Under the pieces are notes generated by a model. That model did no database searches. It saw only the letters and a program-made list of their open reading frames with translations, and was not told where the DNA came from. DNA of 47,177 nt from Bacteroidia bacterium (GTDB taxonomy: Bacteria > Bacteroidota > Bacteroidia > Chitinophagales > Saprospiraceae): assembly GCA_030430845.1 (NCBI GenBank), contig JAUIKE010000049.1, forward strand, positions 1-47,177. The letters run 5' to 3'. The stretch's first letter is position 1, and the number at the start of each line of letters is the position of its first letter. The position numbers and the translations under genes are program-made. Positions 16,973 to 26,443 of this stretch are shown here, in pieces.

Positions 16973-19900
16973 GTGAAAAAGTATTTACCCATCTTTTTCA
17001 TTTTCACCCTGCTATTGTCTGTTGTTGCGGTCACATCAGAGGCTCAATCTGTTCCTTCCATTTATCCGTCTTCTCTGACTGCCTATGACATTGACCAGGG
17101 CTTACCTATTTCCTGTGCCAATAAGATCATTATCGATAATGATGGGCGTTTGTGGTTGAATCCATGCCCGATTTATTATGCTGATCAAGATATTAGTGCT
17201 TACCAATTTGATGGAAATGAATCTTTCGAAATCCCAATAAAAAAACCGGATGGCGACCGCGATTCTTCCTCTTGGTTGTTCGAAGGAATTACTCGGAGCG
17301 GACTCTTATTTGGAAAAAACAGAAGATCAGACCAGGCTTTTCTTTTAGATCCGGAAACTCATAAATCCCGGACCTATTCTTTTCCGCCCGCTGAAAGGAT
17401 TATCAACATTGTGTCCAATGAGGAAAACCATATTTTTGCCTTAACCCGAACCTACGGCAGTTATGTTATTTACAAGCTCTATCCTGAAGAAAAAATTATC
17501 CTGACTACTATCCAGAAGCCGGAGATTAAAGCCAACTATGTTCTTAAAGAAATCCCCGTATTTATTAATAATAACACTCTTTGGTTTCTACACCAGAATA
17601 AAGGTTTTTTTGGTTTTGACCTGAACACTAAAGAGGTCAAAGAGTATAGCTGGGATAAGCTGCTCGGGAAAGATATACCCGATTATATGGAAATAGTTCC
17701 ATATACCGAATTTGTAAAAATGACGAAGGACCGGAATGGAGACTTGATATTTTTCCTAAACGAACTAAACAGCTTTTTTCTGTTTGATACCGATTCGGAA
17801 CAAATTATTCCATATACACTTCTGAATACACAACTTGAAAGATTTACGAAAGATCAGTTGGCTAAAATAAATTTCTTCCCGGATGCCCAGGAAAATATCC
17901 TCATCGAAATTCAATATAATCGCACTCCCAAAGAAGAGGAATTTAACATGGTTGGGTACTTTGTATTGTTAGATAACAATGAGCAACTTTTTAATTATAA
18001 TCCGGTGATTACTCAATCCGTTCAAACAAGCAGGTTTAACCATGACCTGATTAGAGATGCCTATAGCGTCGACTTTAAAAAAGAGGCTATTATAGCTATA
18101 AGTGGCGGCGTAATTGACGTAGATATTCAGGCTGACCTTTCCATAATGACCCCTTTAGGCAAATGGGCATCACGTGGAATGGTCCAAATTAGTGAAGATA
18201 TCATATGGTTAAAAAGTGATGTAAAAACCATAGCAGAGGTTGATATAAAAGAAGGGAAAGCCTCCTTATTTTTCCCTATTGACATTTGCAACAAAGATTT
18301 TTTGATCCCGGCCTTTGTTCAAATAACCAATAAGGACCGGCAGGAAATTTGGTTCCCAACCAGAGATAGCGCCTTGTATTCCTATAAAATTAAGGATCAG
18401 GAATGTACCAGATTTCCTGTTGGGGTAGAGTTTGAAAAATTTTATTTTATTAATGAAAATGAAATTGCCCTGGTCAGTAAAAAAAATATACTTTACACTT
18501 ATAATCTGCCAGAAAGAAAATTAAGCCCTTTTCTTCAAAACGGTGTACCGCTCAATATAGGTAATGTCGCCAATGAAATATACTGCGATCAGTCCGGCAT
18601 TATCTGGATTGCCGCCCAGAGTGGGTTGTGGAGGGTGGATCCACAATCAGGTAATGCTACTCGATTGGGTAAAGCAGATGGTTTCGGCGACGACCAATTC
18701 ATGTGTATTCATGAGACGGAAGATGGTCATCTGTGGCTGGGCACCTTTTTTGGTGGGTTGCAGTACTACCACCCTCAAAGTGGGCGGATAAAGATCATCA
18801 ATGAAAATGATGGTCTTTCTAACAATACCGTTGTTGGTATTCTTGCCGATCAGGAGGGAGATATATGGGTCTCCACTTTTGATGGAATTACCGTTTTGTC
18901 AAAAGACGGGAAGGTATTATTTGAACTACAGGAAAAAGATGGCTTATCGCATCGTGAGTTTAATCGCTATTCCTATTTAAAAACCTGGGATGGGCAGTTA
19001 ATTTTTGGAGCAATTTACGGAATCAATATTATTGACCCTGTTAAGGTTAAACAAGTATACGGTCAACCAGAAGACCTGCAGATTTATTTGACTAAAATTA
19101 GTTTTTTCAATAAAAAGGCCAAAAAAGTAGTAGTTCAAAGGAGTAATTTTGAAAAAATTACGCCCATAAGATTACCTCCCACTCATCGTTACATCAATTT
19201 GGATTTTGCCCTGTCCGATTATATGAATCCCGAAAAAATGAATTTCTCCTATCGGATCGAAAAACCGGGAGGATTGTCAAAACAAACTTTTGATGAAGAG
19301 AGTTTTTGGATAAATATCGGACCTAATACTGAATTGACACTCACTGATTTGCCGGTTGGTGAATTCACGATATTCATTAAAGGCAGTGACTATAAAGGCT
19401 ACTGGACGGAACAACCACTTGCTATCCCCATTAAGGTCTATCCGTTTTTTTACCAAACCTGGTGGTTCTATTTACTGTGTAGTCTACCCTTCATAATAGG
19501 CGCCTACTTTTGGTACAGTCGTTTAACTACGGAGAAAAAAAGGCTGGAAGCCGAAGTTAATAAGCGTACCCTTCAAATTGTGAAAGACAAGGAGCTGATA
19601 GAAGAGCAGGCGGCCAAGCTGCTCGAACTGGACGAAATGAAATCCCGATTTTTTACCAATATCTCCCATGAATTCAGAACTCCGCTGACCATTATCTCCG
19701 GGATGATCCCACAAATAACCAAACAACCTGATAAATGGATGACAAAAGGTATGGAGTTGATCCAAAGAAACAGCAATCACCTATTATCCCTGATCAACCA
19801 AATCCTTGATCTACGAAAACTGGAATCTGGGGCGCTTCAAGCCAATTTTATTCAAGCTGATATCATCCCCTATTTGAACTACATAGCAGATTCATTTAGA

Positions 19901-21208
19901 ACAGTGGCCCTGGCTAAGGGAATCAAGCTACATATTCTATCTCAAAAAAAGGAATTGATCATGGATTATGACCCGGATAAAATGATGCATATTTTATCCA
20001 ACCTCCTGTCCAATGCACTCAAATATACTTCTACAGAAGAGGATATTTATTTCCAGATCAATCAAACTCAGGATGATCAACTTCAATTGATTGTCAAGGA
20101 TACTGGCCAAGGGATTCAGAAGGAACATCTCCCCTATATTTTTGATCGTTTTTATCAGGTAGAGGATTTAGCCAATCAGAAGCCACAGGGGTCAGGAGTC
20201 GGGCTGGCCTTAACCAAAGAATTGGTCCACTTATTAAACGGAGTCATTGAAGTGGATAGCGAATGGGGCGTGGGTACTACCTTCTCTCTGTTTTTTCCAA
20301 TCACCCGGAAAGCCAGATTCCAAGAGCAGCAATCCAAATTAGGACCGATGAGCAATGAAGAAATGGCTGGTGAAGAAAGTGGAACTACCGTTTCTTCTAT
20401 AGAAAAAACAAGCACTACCCTACCCATTATTAATAATCACCCTTCTAAGCTTGAATCCCTTCCTTCTTTATTGATTGTGGAAGACAATCCCGAAGTTCGG
20501 CTTTATTTGACGGCCTGTTTGGCCGAAAATTATGATTTATTGATGGCAGAAAACGGCCAGGAAGGTATTGATGCAGCGATTGAAAAGGTACCAGATCTTA
20601 TTGTGAGTGATGTAATGATGCCCATAAAAGATGGTTTCGAACTATGTGATACGCTGAAAAATGATGAACGTACTAGTCATATTCCGATCATTTTATTGAC
20701 CGCCAAAGCAGACTTTGACTCCAAATTAAGTGGTTTGAGGAAAGGGGCTGATGCCTATCTGACCAAGCCCTTCCAGGAAGAAGAACTATTGGTAAGGCTT
20801 GAACAACTATTGATTTTAAGAAATAGATTACACGAGCGATACAAAAATCAATTAGGATCCGCTTCAATATCCCCTTCAGCAGAACACGCTATGGAAGATG
20901 CATTTATTGGAAAATTCCGCCAATTGGTAATGGACAATATTACAGAAGAGCATTTTGGAGTCGTTCAGCTCTGCCGGTCATTGGGCATTAGTCGATCTCA
21001 ACTTCATAAAAAAGTAAAAGCTTTAACCGGCCTGTCTACTACCTCCCTGGTCCGCTCTATTCGCCTTCACAAGGCCAAGCAATTGCTCCAAACAACGGAC
21101 TTAAACGTTTCAGAAGTAGGTTATGAAGTCGGTATCAACAATCCAGCCTATTTTTCCCGCATTTATTCAGAAGAATTTGGCAAGGCGCCTCGCGAAACAC
21201 GCAAATAA
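16973..21208 (+). CDS. Hybrid two-component system protein (HTCS) 2: sensor, kinase, receiver, AraC
   Basis: A 1411-residue paralogue of HTCS 1 with the same domain order. It has a signal peptide (GTG start, 'KKYLPIFFIFTLLLSVVAV') and a propeller sensor with 'ETEDGHLWLGTFFGGLQYYH' and 'DQEGDIWVSTFDGITVLS' repeats. A Y_Y_Y domain and a membrane helix near 830-848 follow. HisKA carries H899 in 'FFTNISHEFRTP', the ATPase domain has 'DTGQGIQ' and 'GSGVGLAL', the receiver has D1213 and K1265, and the AraC HTH lies at about 1310-1405. The N-terminal sensors of the two HTCS proteins differ much more than their kinase and DNA-binding halves, suggesting different signals. It is followed by a methyltransferase-like gene and a second giant secreted protein. 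Confidence 0.93.
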   Translation: MKKYLPIFFIFTLLLSVVAVTSEAQSVPSIYPSSLTAYDIDQGLPISCANKIIIDNDGRLWLNPCPIYYADQDISAYQFDGNESFEIPIKKPDGDRDSSSWLFEGITRSGLLFGKNRRSDQAFLLDPETHKSRTYSFPPAERIINIVSNEENHIFALTRTYGSYVIYKLYPEEKIILTTIQKPEIKANYVLKEIPVFINNNTLWFLHQNKGFFGFDLNTKEVKEYSWDKLLGKDIPDYMEIVPYTEFVKMTKDRNGDLIFFLNELNSFFLFDTDSEQIIPYTLLNTQLERFTKDQLAKINFFPDAQENILIEIQYNRTPKEEEFNMVGYFVLLDNNEQLFNYNPVITQSVQTSRFNHDLIRDAYSVDFKKEAIIAISGGVIDVDIQADLSIMTPLGKWASRGMVQISEDIIWLKSDVKTIAEVDIKEGKASLFFPIDICNKDFLIPAFVQITNKDRQEIWFPTRDSALYSYKIKDQECTRFPVGVEFEKFYFINENEIALVSKKNILYTYNLPERKLSPFLQNGVPLNIGNVANEIYCDQSGIIWIAAQSGLWRVDPQSGNATRLGKADGFGDDQFMCIHETEDGHLWLGTFFGGLQYYHPQSGRIKIINENDGLSNNTVVGILADQEGDIWVSTFDGITVLSKDGKVLFELQEKDGLSHREFNRYSYLKTWDGQLIFGAIYGINIIDPVKVKQVYGQPEDLQIYLTKISFFNKKAKKVVVQRSNFEKITPIRLPPTHRYINLDFALSDYMNPEKMNFSYRIEKPGGLSKQTFDEESFWINIGPNTELTLTDLPVGEFTIFIKGSDYKGYWTEQPLAIPIKVYPFFYQTWWFYLLCSLPFIIGAYFWYSRLTTEKKRLEAEVNKRTLQIVKDKELIEEQAAKLLELDEMKSRFFTNISHEFRTPLTIISGMIPQITKQPDKWMTKGMELIQRNSNHLLSLINQILDLRKLESGALQANFIQADIIPYLNYIADSFRTVALAKGIKLHILSQKKELIMDYDPDKMMHILSNLLSNALKYTSTEEDIYFQINQTQDDQLQLIVKDTGQGIQKEHLPYIFDRFYQVEDLANQKPQGSGVGLALTKELVHLLNGVIEVDSEWGVGTTFSLFFPITRKARFQEQQSKLGPMSNEEMAGEESGTTVSSIEKTSTTLPIINNHPSKLESLPSLLIVEDNPEVRLYLTACLAENYDLLMAENGQEGIDAAIEKVPDLIVSDVMMPIKDGFELCDTLKNDERTSHIPIILLTAKADFDSKLSGLRKGADAYLTKPFQEEELLVRLEQLLILRNRLHERYKNQLGSASISPSAEHAMEDAFIGKFRQLVMDNITEEHFGVVQLCRSLGISRSQLHKKVKALTGLSTTSLVRSIRLHKAKQLLQTTDLNVSEVGYEVGINNPAYFSRIYSEEFGKAPRETRK

Positions 21209-21258
21209 CTGAAAATCAACACCCTAAAGAACTCCTTCCTCTCTTATTGGAAACAATA

Positions 21259-21317
21259 GGTAAAGTATTTTTTTCCTGTTTACACATCTGGTAAAGTCTT
21301 ATACACTACTAGTAAAG
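21259..21317. repeat. Three direct GTAAAG repeats upstream of module 2 genes
   Basis: GGTAAAGT at 21259-21266, GGTAAAGT at 21290-21297 and AGTAAAGC at 21311-21318. The spacings are 31 and 21 nt, close to three and two helical turns. The last two copies share further upstream bases (ACAC..CT.GTAAAG). AraC-type regulators often bind direct repeats on one DNA face, so an operator for HTCS 2 is possible but untested. A small hairpin (21314-21331) overlaps the last copy. Confidence 0.35.
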
Positions 21318-21398
21318 CAGCCTCCTGCTTTCTCACACACCTTTGTCATATAATTCATCTCTTACAAAAAATCATTGCTTATCCAATATAGTATTCCA

Positions 21399-22073
21399 AT
21401 GTCTATGACTTCAAAAAACAGTCAAGAAATGCAAGCATTAGGTTCCAATATACGACAGGCTTTACTACCGCTGATGGAGATACTTCACCAGGAGTCCAGT
21501 CGGTATTGGAAGAAAAAACACCTCCCTCAGAAAGCAGGTTTGTGTAGCATTCATACTGGTTTTGATTTAGAAGAAAACCATATTCCGCCGGCAGAAAAGT
21601 ATGATTTGGTTTATTGCAAAATTTGGGTAGCCGATCTATTAGAACAAATGCCTTCCCTTAGAAAAATCAAACAAGGTTTGGCAGCGGAAGGTAAACTGAT
21701 CCTGGAAGTCTATCAGTTAAAAGGCTTTTTTGCTTACCCCTATCACCATGCATTTTCCAGGGTGGCTGACCTATTTTCCCAGGTCGAGCAAGCTTATCCA
21801 AATACACCAGATTTCAGACAACACTGCATTGATCTACTCGAACAGTATAGTTTCCAAGTCCTGGAAATCAATTATGCGCCGCCTGCCTTTATCGCGAAAT
21901 GCCATAAGGACATCCTCTCCCTCATGCTTGATCTGCTAAAAGAAAAATTATTACCACTGCGCCTTTTAGGCACCGAAGAATTGAAGGCTTTGATGCTCGA
22001 ACTAAAACAGTTCGAAAATCGGCCGAATACACTGATCAGTAAACCAGGCCTGTACCAGATCGTCATGAAATAA
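21399..22073 (+). CDS. Methyltransferase-like protein lacking the SAM-binding loop
   Basis: A 224-residue protein (ATG at 21399; an upstream TTG at 21375 is also open). The middle and C-terminal parts resemble class-I SAM methyltransferases: 'EKYDLVYCKIWVADLLEQMP', then 'GLAAEGKLILEVYQLKGFFA', and the trailing helices common in this group. The start also matches ('SSRYWKKKHLPQKAGL'). The stretch that should hold motif I (a D-x-G-x-G-type loop) and the following acidic residue is missing: the chain passes from 'HLPQKAGLCSIHTGF' to 'KYDLVY' in under 30 residues. It is therefore either an internally deleted relic or a non-catalytic derivative. The frame is intact, and only 42 nt separate it from the giant protein gene, so the two are probably co-transcribed. 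Confidence 0.5.
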   Translation: MSMTSKNSQEMQALGSNIRQALLPLMEILHQESSRYWKKKHLPQKAGLCSIHTGFDLEENHIPPAEKYDLVYCKIWVADLLEQMPSLRKIKQGLAAEGKLILEVYQLKGFFAYPYHHAFSRVADLFSQVEQAYPNTPDFRQHCIDLLEQYSFQVLEINYAPPAFIAKCHKDILSLMLDLLKEKLLPLRLLGTEELKALMLELKQFENRPNTLISKPGLYQIVMK

Positions 22074-22115
22074 CTAGCCATATATATCAAAAACACTCAA
22101 TTAAAATTATTAGCC

Positions 22116-25100
22116 ATGAATTTTTCAACAAAAAAATCAACCCCTGCTCTACGTAAAAGCGCTACCGGCAATCGGTCATCCTTTGGAAATAGAAAATGGA
22201 TATGGTTGATCTTAGCCTTGCCGCTAATTATTTTTCTGATCCCAAAAAAAGAACATGAAAAAACAGCCTCTTCTAAGGAAGAAAGAACAGCAATACCTAA
22301 GGATCATCTAAACCCTGATCTTTGGAATGGACAAGGCCCCTTCAGTGGCTTTTCACCTAAAGCTGAGTTGGTCAGCTTCCGGGATAAAAATGCCAAACAT
22401 TTTCCTAATGAGGAGGGTACCCAAACAGCCATTATCAGCGCCGGATCGGTTCATTATGAAGCCGCCGATGGATCCTGGCAGGAAATTGATCCCAAACTAA
22501 CCATGTCTTCCCGTGCCGGGTTTTCCTATGAAAACACTACTAATGGAATCAAAAGCTGGTATCCTAATGCTAAAGGGAAAAAAGCTGTTTTGATGGAGGT
22601 AAAAGGCCAGCAACTTACCCTGGCCGAAAAAATGGAATTAAGCTGGGTGGATACCCAGGGGAAAGTCCTTTTTTCTCATTCTGCAAAATTTCGGGATCCA
22701 GTAGTAAAAGACAATATTCTTGTATATCCTTCCTTTTTTCCCGGAATAAAAAATGAATTTAAAATTGGTCATGACTACATAAAAAATATGGTCATCCTGG
22801 ATCAAAAGCCTGATGCCCAAGGCGATTATTTAATTTTGAAGGAGCAGTTAAGCCTTCCCGAGGGTTGGAAGGTGCAGGTCAATGATCAGGTTTTGAAAGG
22901 AAAAAACACCCTAGAGGGAGGTTTTGAGCTGGTGGATGAAGACGGACTTGTACAATTATATATCCCGGCCCCAGAAGTCTTTGATCAAAATGAAAACAGT
23001 CGGTTTCATAGAAACGGCTCCGCCAAATGGATACTGGAGCAAAATGGCTTTCAACTAAACCTTAAAATGCAGGTAGAGCAGTCTTGGTTACAGCATACTG
23101 ATAGAAAATATCCGGTTATTCTCGATCCTACCGTGACTATAACAGGATTTAATATGGGATCTTTAACATTAAGTCATACAGACGATCAAAAATTAATGGG
23201 ATATGACTGGGATGAAGTTTGGGTTGGCGCATTCAAGCCTCATCATATACTTCAAGATGAACAAATTGCCTGGATGCAATTCAAAACAGGATCTATTCCG
23301 AATTCCGCTAGTATTTCACAGGTTTTAACAAAACTTGGATACCAACAAAAGCCAAATACTGGCTTTTTTTTTCGTATTAATGATGTAAGCGGTCCATATG
23401 GTAATTATAATAAAAGTCAATTTGACGATGTTTGGAATGATCTCTGGAATGGCAATTATAAAGAAATTGACCTGTCTTTCGATTCTGATAGATTCTTTAA
23501 ACTTGATGGTAATGCCACGCAAGATTTACAGGGTAAACTACCCACCAACAGATTTCAATATGGTATTACACACAAAAAAAATGGCCCACAACAACATCAC
23601 CTGGTTACAAGAATAAATACAGCTTTAAGAGTTCAATATTGCCTTCCTTTCACGATTACGGAACAGCCCGGTGATGTGAGCACCTGTATTGATGGAAATG
23701 CTAGCTTTAGTACTACCATTAATGGAAATGATCAAAGAACCTATCAATGGTTCTACTCCTCTGATAATGGAAGTACCTGGAATACGCTGGACAATGGCGG
23801 AACCGCGCCCCAGGTATCCGGTGCTGTATCTTCAAGCCTCAATATGTCCAATATTCCGGAATTCTGGGATTCTTATCTATTTAGAGTAACAGCCTCCAGT
23901 AATTGTGCATTGACTGATGATATAACAAGTAATAGCGCCAAACTTACTTTGGGTATTCGACCCACAAGAATTGCCAACCCTGATCCTGCCACCGCTTGTG
24001 CAGGAGATGAAGTCAACTTTACGGCCTCCTTTGCTGATGCCGCCAGCCTACTCTGGCAAGAATCAGATGACAATGGAGGTACCTGGACAGATATGAGCAA
24101 TTCAACGGATGTTTCAGGAGTCAACACAAGCACCCTGACCCTAAGTAATGTGCCCACCTCCTTCTCTGGCAAGCGCTATCGACTGAGTGCTACAAACTGT
24201 AGAACGGTATACAGCTTCGGGGGTATTCTCACTGTTAATACTTCTCCAACTGCCAACACCCACCCTTCAGATCAAAGCACAAACGGTGGAGGAAGTGCCT
24301 CCTTTTCTGCCAGTTTCAATAATGCAGCGTCTGTCAATTGGGTATATACCACCGACGGAGGCAGCACCTGGAACACATTAAATGATGGCGGTAGCAATCC
24401 AACAATTTCTGGTGCCACCACTAATACTTTGAGTTTAAGCAATGTGCCTGACTCCTGGAGTGGCAGGGAATTTGCTCTTAGTGGGGTTAATCCTTCTTGT
24501 CCGCCTGTTTATTCTAACCGATCCTTGTTAGAAATCACAAATTCTACGCCTGTCGCCAAATGCAAGAATATCAATTTGGAATCTGGGAGTTCTTGCATAA
24601 AAAAAATTCAAGCCAGCCAAATTGATAATGGATCATACGACCCCGACGGGAATCCTATCACCTTAAGTTTAGACGTCGATGAATTCAGTTACGGCACTCA
24701 TACGGTAATATTGACGGTGAGCGACGGTGAATTAACCGATCAGTGTACAGCTGAAGTAACCATTGAGGACAAGAGATTTCCCACTGCCAGATGTAAGGAT
24801 GCTACCCTTCAACTCGATGAAAATGGCCAGGCTAGCTTAACACCCGACGATATCAATAATGGATCTAGCGATAATTGTGGTATTGCCAAAATGGAAATTA
24901 CTAAAAGTGAATTTGACTGCTCAAATTTGGGTTCAAACACTGTTTGGCTGAAAGTTAATGATACTTCCGGTAATCCCAGTACTTGCTCAGCCACTGTCAC
25001 AGTAAAAGATAATATTGCTCCGGTTGCCCGTTGTAAAAACCTGAGTGTCCCTGTAGATGCTCAAGGTATGGCAACCATCACTGCTCAACAAGTAGATAAC

Positions 25101-26384
25101 GGCTCTAGTGATGCCTGTGGCATAAAGTCTTTGAGTCTGGATAAAACAAGCGTTACCTGTGCTGATCCCTCAGTAACCTTAACTGTTATAGATAATAATA
25201 ACAATTCCAGTACTTGTTCAGCCAATCTGATTTTTGTAGATAAAATTCTGCCCGTTCCGGATGTTGATAATCTTCGTTTCATTAGCGGACAATGCTCTGC
25301 AAGCGTTTCTCAGGCTCCTACCGCCACTGATAACTGCGAAGGAACCATCACAGGTACCACCAATGATCCATTGACTTACACCGAACAAGGTACTTATTCC
25401 ATTACCTGGACTTATGATGATGGCAATGGAAATGTGGAAACCCAAACCCAAACCGTCATCGTCGATGATGTCACAGCGCCCGTGCCCAATCAATATGCCG
25501 GCCTGCCTGTCTATTTGTCCTCTATTGAAGGAGAATGCGAAGTAAGCGTAGATATCGCCCCCACCGCTACCGATAACTGTGCCGGGCAAATTACAGGTAC
25601 CACCACTGACCCGCTCTATTATGATCAGCAGGGTATCTATCAGATCAGATGGACCTATGATGACGGCAACGGCAACCAATTTGTCCAGTTCCAAAACGTG
25701 ATCGTTCAGGATGAAACTGCTCCCACGGCCCTTTGTCAAAATTTAACTATCCAGTTAGAGGATGACGGCCAGGCTACCTTATTACCTTCCATGATCAATA
25801 ATGGATCTTTCGATGCATGCAGTCCAATTAGCATGAAGGTCGGACAATCTTCTTCAGACTTTAGTGAAGAAAGCCAACCGCTTTCGGAATTGCGAATCAA
25901 CTGCTCGATGCTAGGAGAACTCAACGTTTACCTCCTGGTAGTTGATGCTTCCGGTAATAAGTCAAAGTGTGGGGCTTTGGTCACTGTAGAAGCCGATGGA
26001 GCCTGTGATGAAGCCGGAGGGGGCTCCACGCAACCCTGGCCGCCGTTCCCGAGAAGGTCTTCCGGCGGGATAAGCTGGTTAAAGTACGCTCCGGGAAATA
26101 GCCTAGTCCAGTCTACAGAACTTCAGGCTTATCCCAACCCATTCCAGGCCAATTTAACAGTCCGGTTTAAGTTGTCGGAGACAGCCAAAACCAGCATTGA
26201 GGTCTTCAACTATCAGGGGCAGCGGGTACGCAGCCTGCTATCCGCTGAAATAGATGCCGGAGAACATCAAAGGGCATGGGATGGAAGAGACCAAAACGGA
26301 GCACAACTGCCTTCGGGTATGTATCTGATCCAGTTGAGAACCGGAAAGGAGGTGATTAATAAGAAGATATTATTGCAGCGATAA
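22116..26384 (+). CDS. Giant secreted Ig/HYR repeat protein with Rhs/WapA-like N-terminus and T9SS sorting domain
   Basis: A 1422-residue protein. A Lys/Arg-rich N-terminus precedes a hydrophobic stretch (about 28-44) with no clear signal-peptidase site. Residues of about 60-345 resemble the N-terminal region of Rhs/WapA-type and DNRLRE proteins ('TAIISAGSVHYEAADGSW' and 'YPVILDPTVT'). Next come a unique segment and about three Ig-like repeats built on 'W.YSSDNGSTWNTLDNGG' (about 510-810). HYR modules, two 'GECSASV..TATDNC' modules and a final HYR follow, then a T9SS type A sorting domain (about 1340-1422) ending 'NKKILLQR'. The C-terminal half is clearly paralogous to the first giant protein. 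Likely a surface adhesin; no toxin or Rhs-core repeats are seen. Confidence 0.83.
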   Translation: MNFSTKKSTPALRKSATGNRSSFGNRKWIWLILALPLIIFLIPKKEHEKTASSKEERTAIPKDHLNPDLWNGQGPFSGFSPKAELVSFRDKNAKHFPNEEGTQTAIISAGSVHYEAADGSWQEIDPKLTMSSRAGFSYENTTNGIKSWYPNAKGKKAVLMEVKGQQLTLAEKMELSWVDTQGKVLFSHSAKFRDPVVKDNILVYPSFFPGIKNEFKIGHDYIKNMVILDQKPDAQGDYLILKEQLSLPEGWKVQVNDQVLKGKNTLEGGFELVDEDGLVQLYIPAPEVFDQNENSRFHRNGSAKWILEQNGFQLNLKMQVEQSWLQHTDRKYPVILDPTVTITGFNMGSLTLSHTDDQKLMGYDWDEVWVGAFKPHHILQDEQIAWMQFKTGSIPNSASISQVLTKLGYQQKPNTGFFFRINDVSGPYGNYNKSQFDDVWNDLWNGNYKEIDLSFDSDRFFKLDGNATQDLQGKLPTNRFQYGITHKKNGPQQHHLVTRINTALRVQYCLPFTITEQPGDVSTCIDGNASFSTTINGNDQRTYQWFYSSDNGSTWNTLDNGGTAPQVSGAVSSSLNMSNIPEFWDSYLFRVTASSNCALTDDITSNSAKLTLGIRPTRIANPDPATACAGDEVNFTASFADAASLLWQESDDNGGTWTDMSNSTDVSGVNTSTLTLSNVPTSFSGKRYRLSATNCRTVYSFGGILTVNTSPTANTHPSDQSTNGGGSASFSASFNNAASVNWVYTTDGGSTWNTLNDGGSNPTISGATTNTLSLSNVPDSWSGREFALSGVNPSCPPVYSNRSLLEITNSTPVAKCKNINLESGSSCIKKIQASQIDNGSYDPDGNPITLSLDVDEFSYGTHTVILTVSDGELTDQCTAEVTIEDKRFPTARCKDATLQLDENGQASLTPDDINNGSSDNCGIAKMEITKSEFDCSNLGSNTVWLKVNDTSGNPSTCSATVTVKDNIAPVARCKNLSVPVDAQGMATITAQQVDNGSSDACGIKSLSLDKTSVTCADPSVTLTVIDNNNNSSTCSANLIFVDKILPVPDVDNLRFISGQCSASVSQAPTATDNCEGTITGTTNDPLTYTEQGTYSITWTYDDGNGNVETQTQTVIVDDVTAPVPNQYAGLPVYLSSIEGECEVSVDIAPTATDNCAGQITGTTTDPLYYDQQGIYQIRWTYDDGNGNQFVQFQNVIVQDETAPTALCQNLTIQLEDDGQATLLPSMINNGSFDACSPISMKVGQSSSDFSEESQPLSELRINCSMLGELNVYLLVVDASGNKSKCGALVTVEADGACDEAGGGSTQPWPPFPRRSSGGISWLKYAPGNSLVQSTELQAYPNPFQANLTVRFKLSETAKTSIEVFNYQGQRVRSLLSAEIDAGEHQRAWDGRDQNGAQLPSGMYLIQLRTGKEVINKKILLQR

Positions 26385-26443
26385 ATTATTATAGAGGCTG
26401 TCTCATCCGCCTGGGGCGGATGAGACAGCCTCTATAATAATTT
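26383..26443. terminator. 29-bp perfect palindrome, bidirectional terminator between convergent genes
   Basis: Arms 26383-26411 and 26415-26443 are perfectly complementary over 29 bp with a 3-nt TGG loop. The arms reach into the stop codon of the plus-strand gene and the last codons of the minus-strand gene. The core (26396-26430) is one copy of a dispersed REP-like palindrome also seen at 44967-45001 and, shortened, at 35463-35487. Confidence 0.75.
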
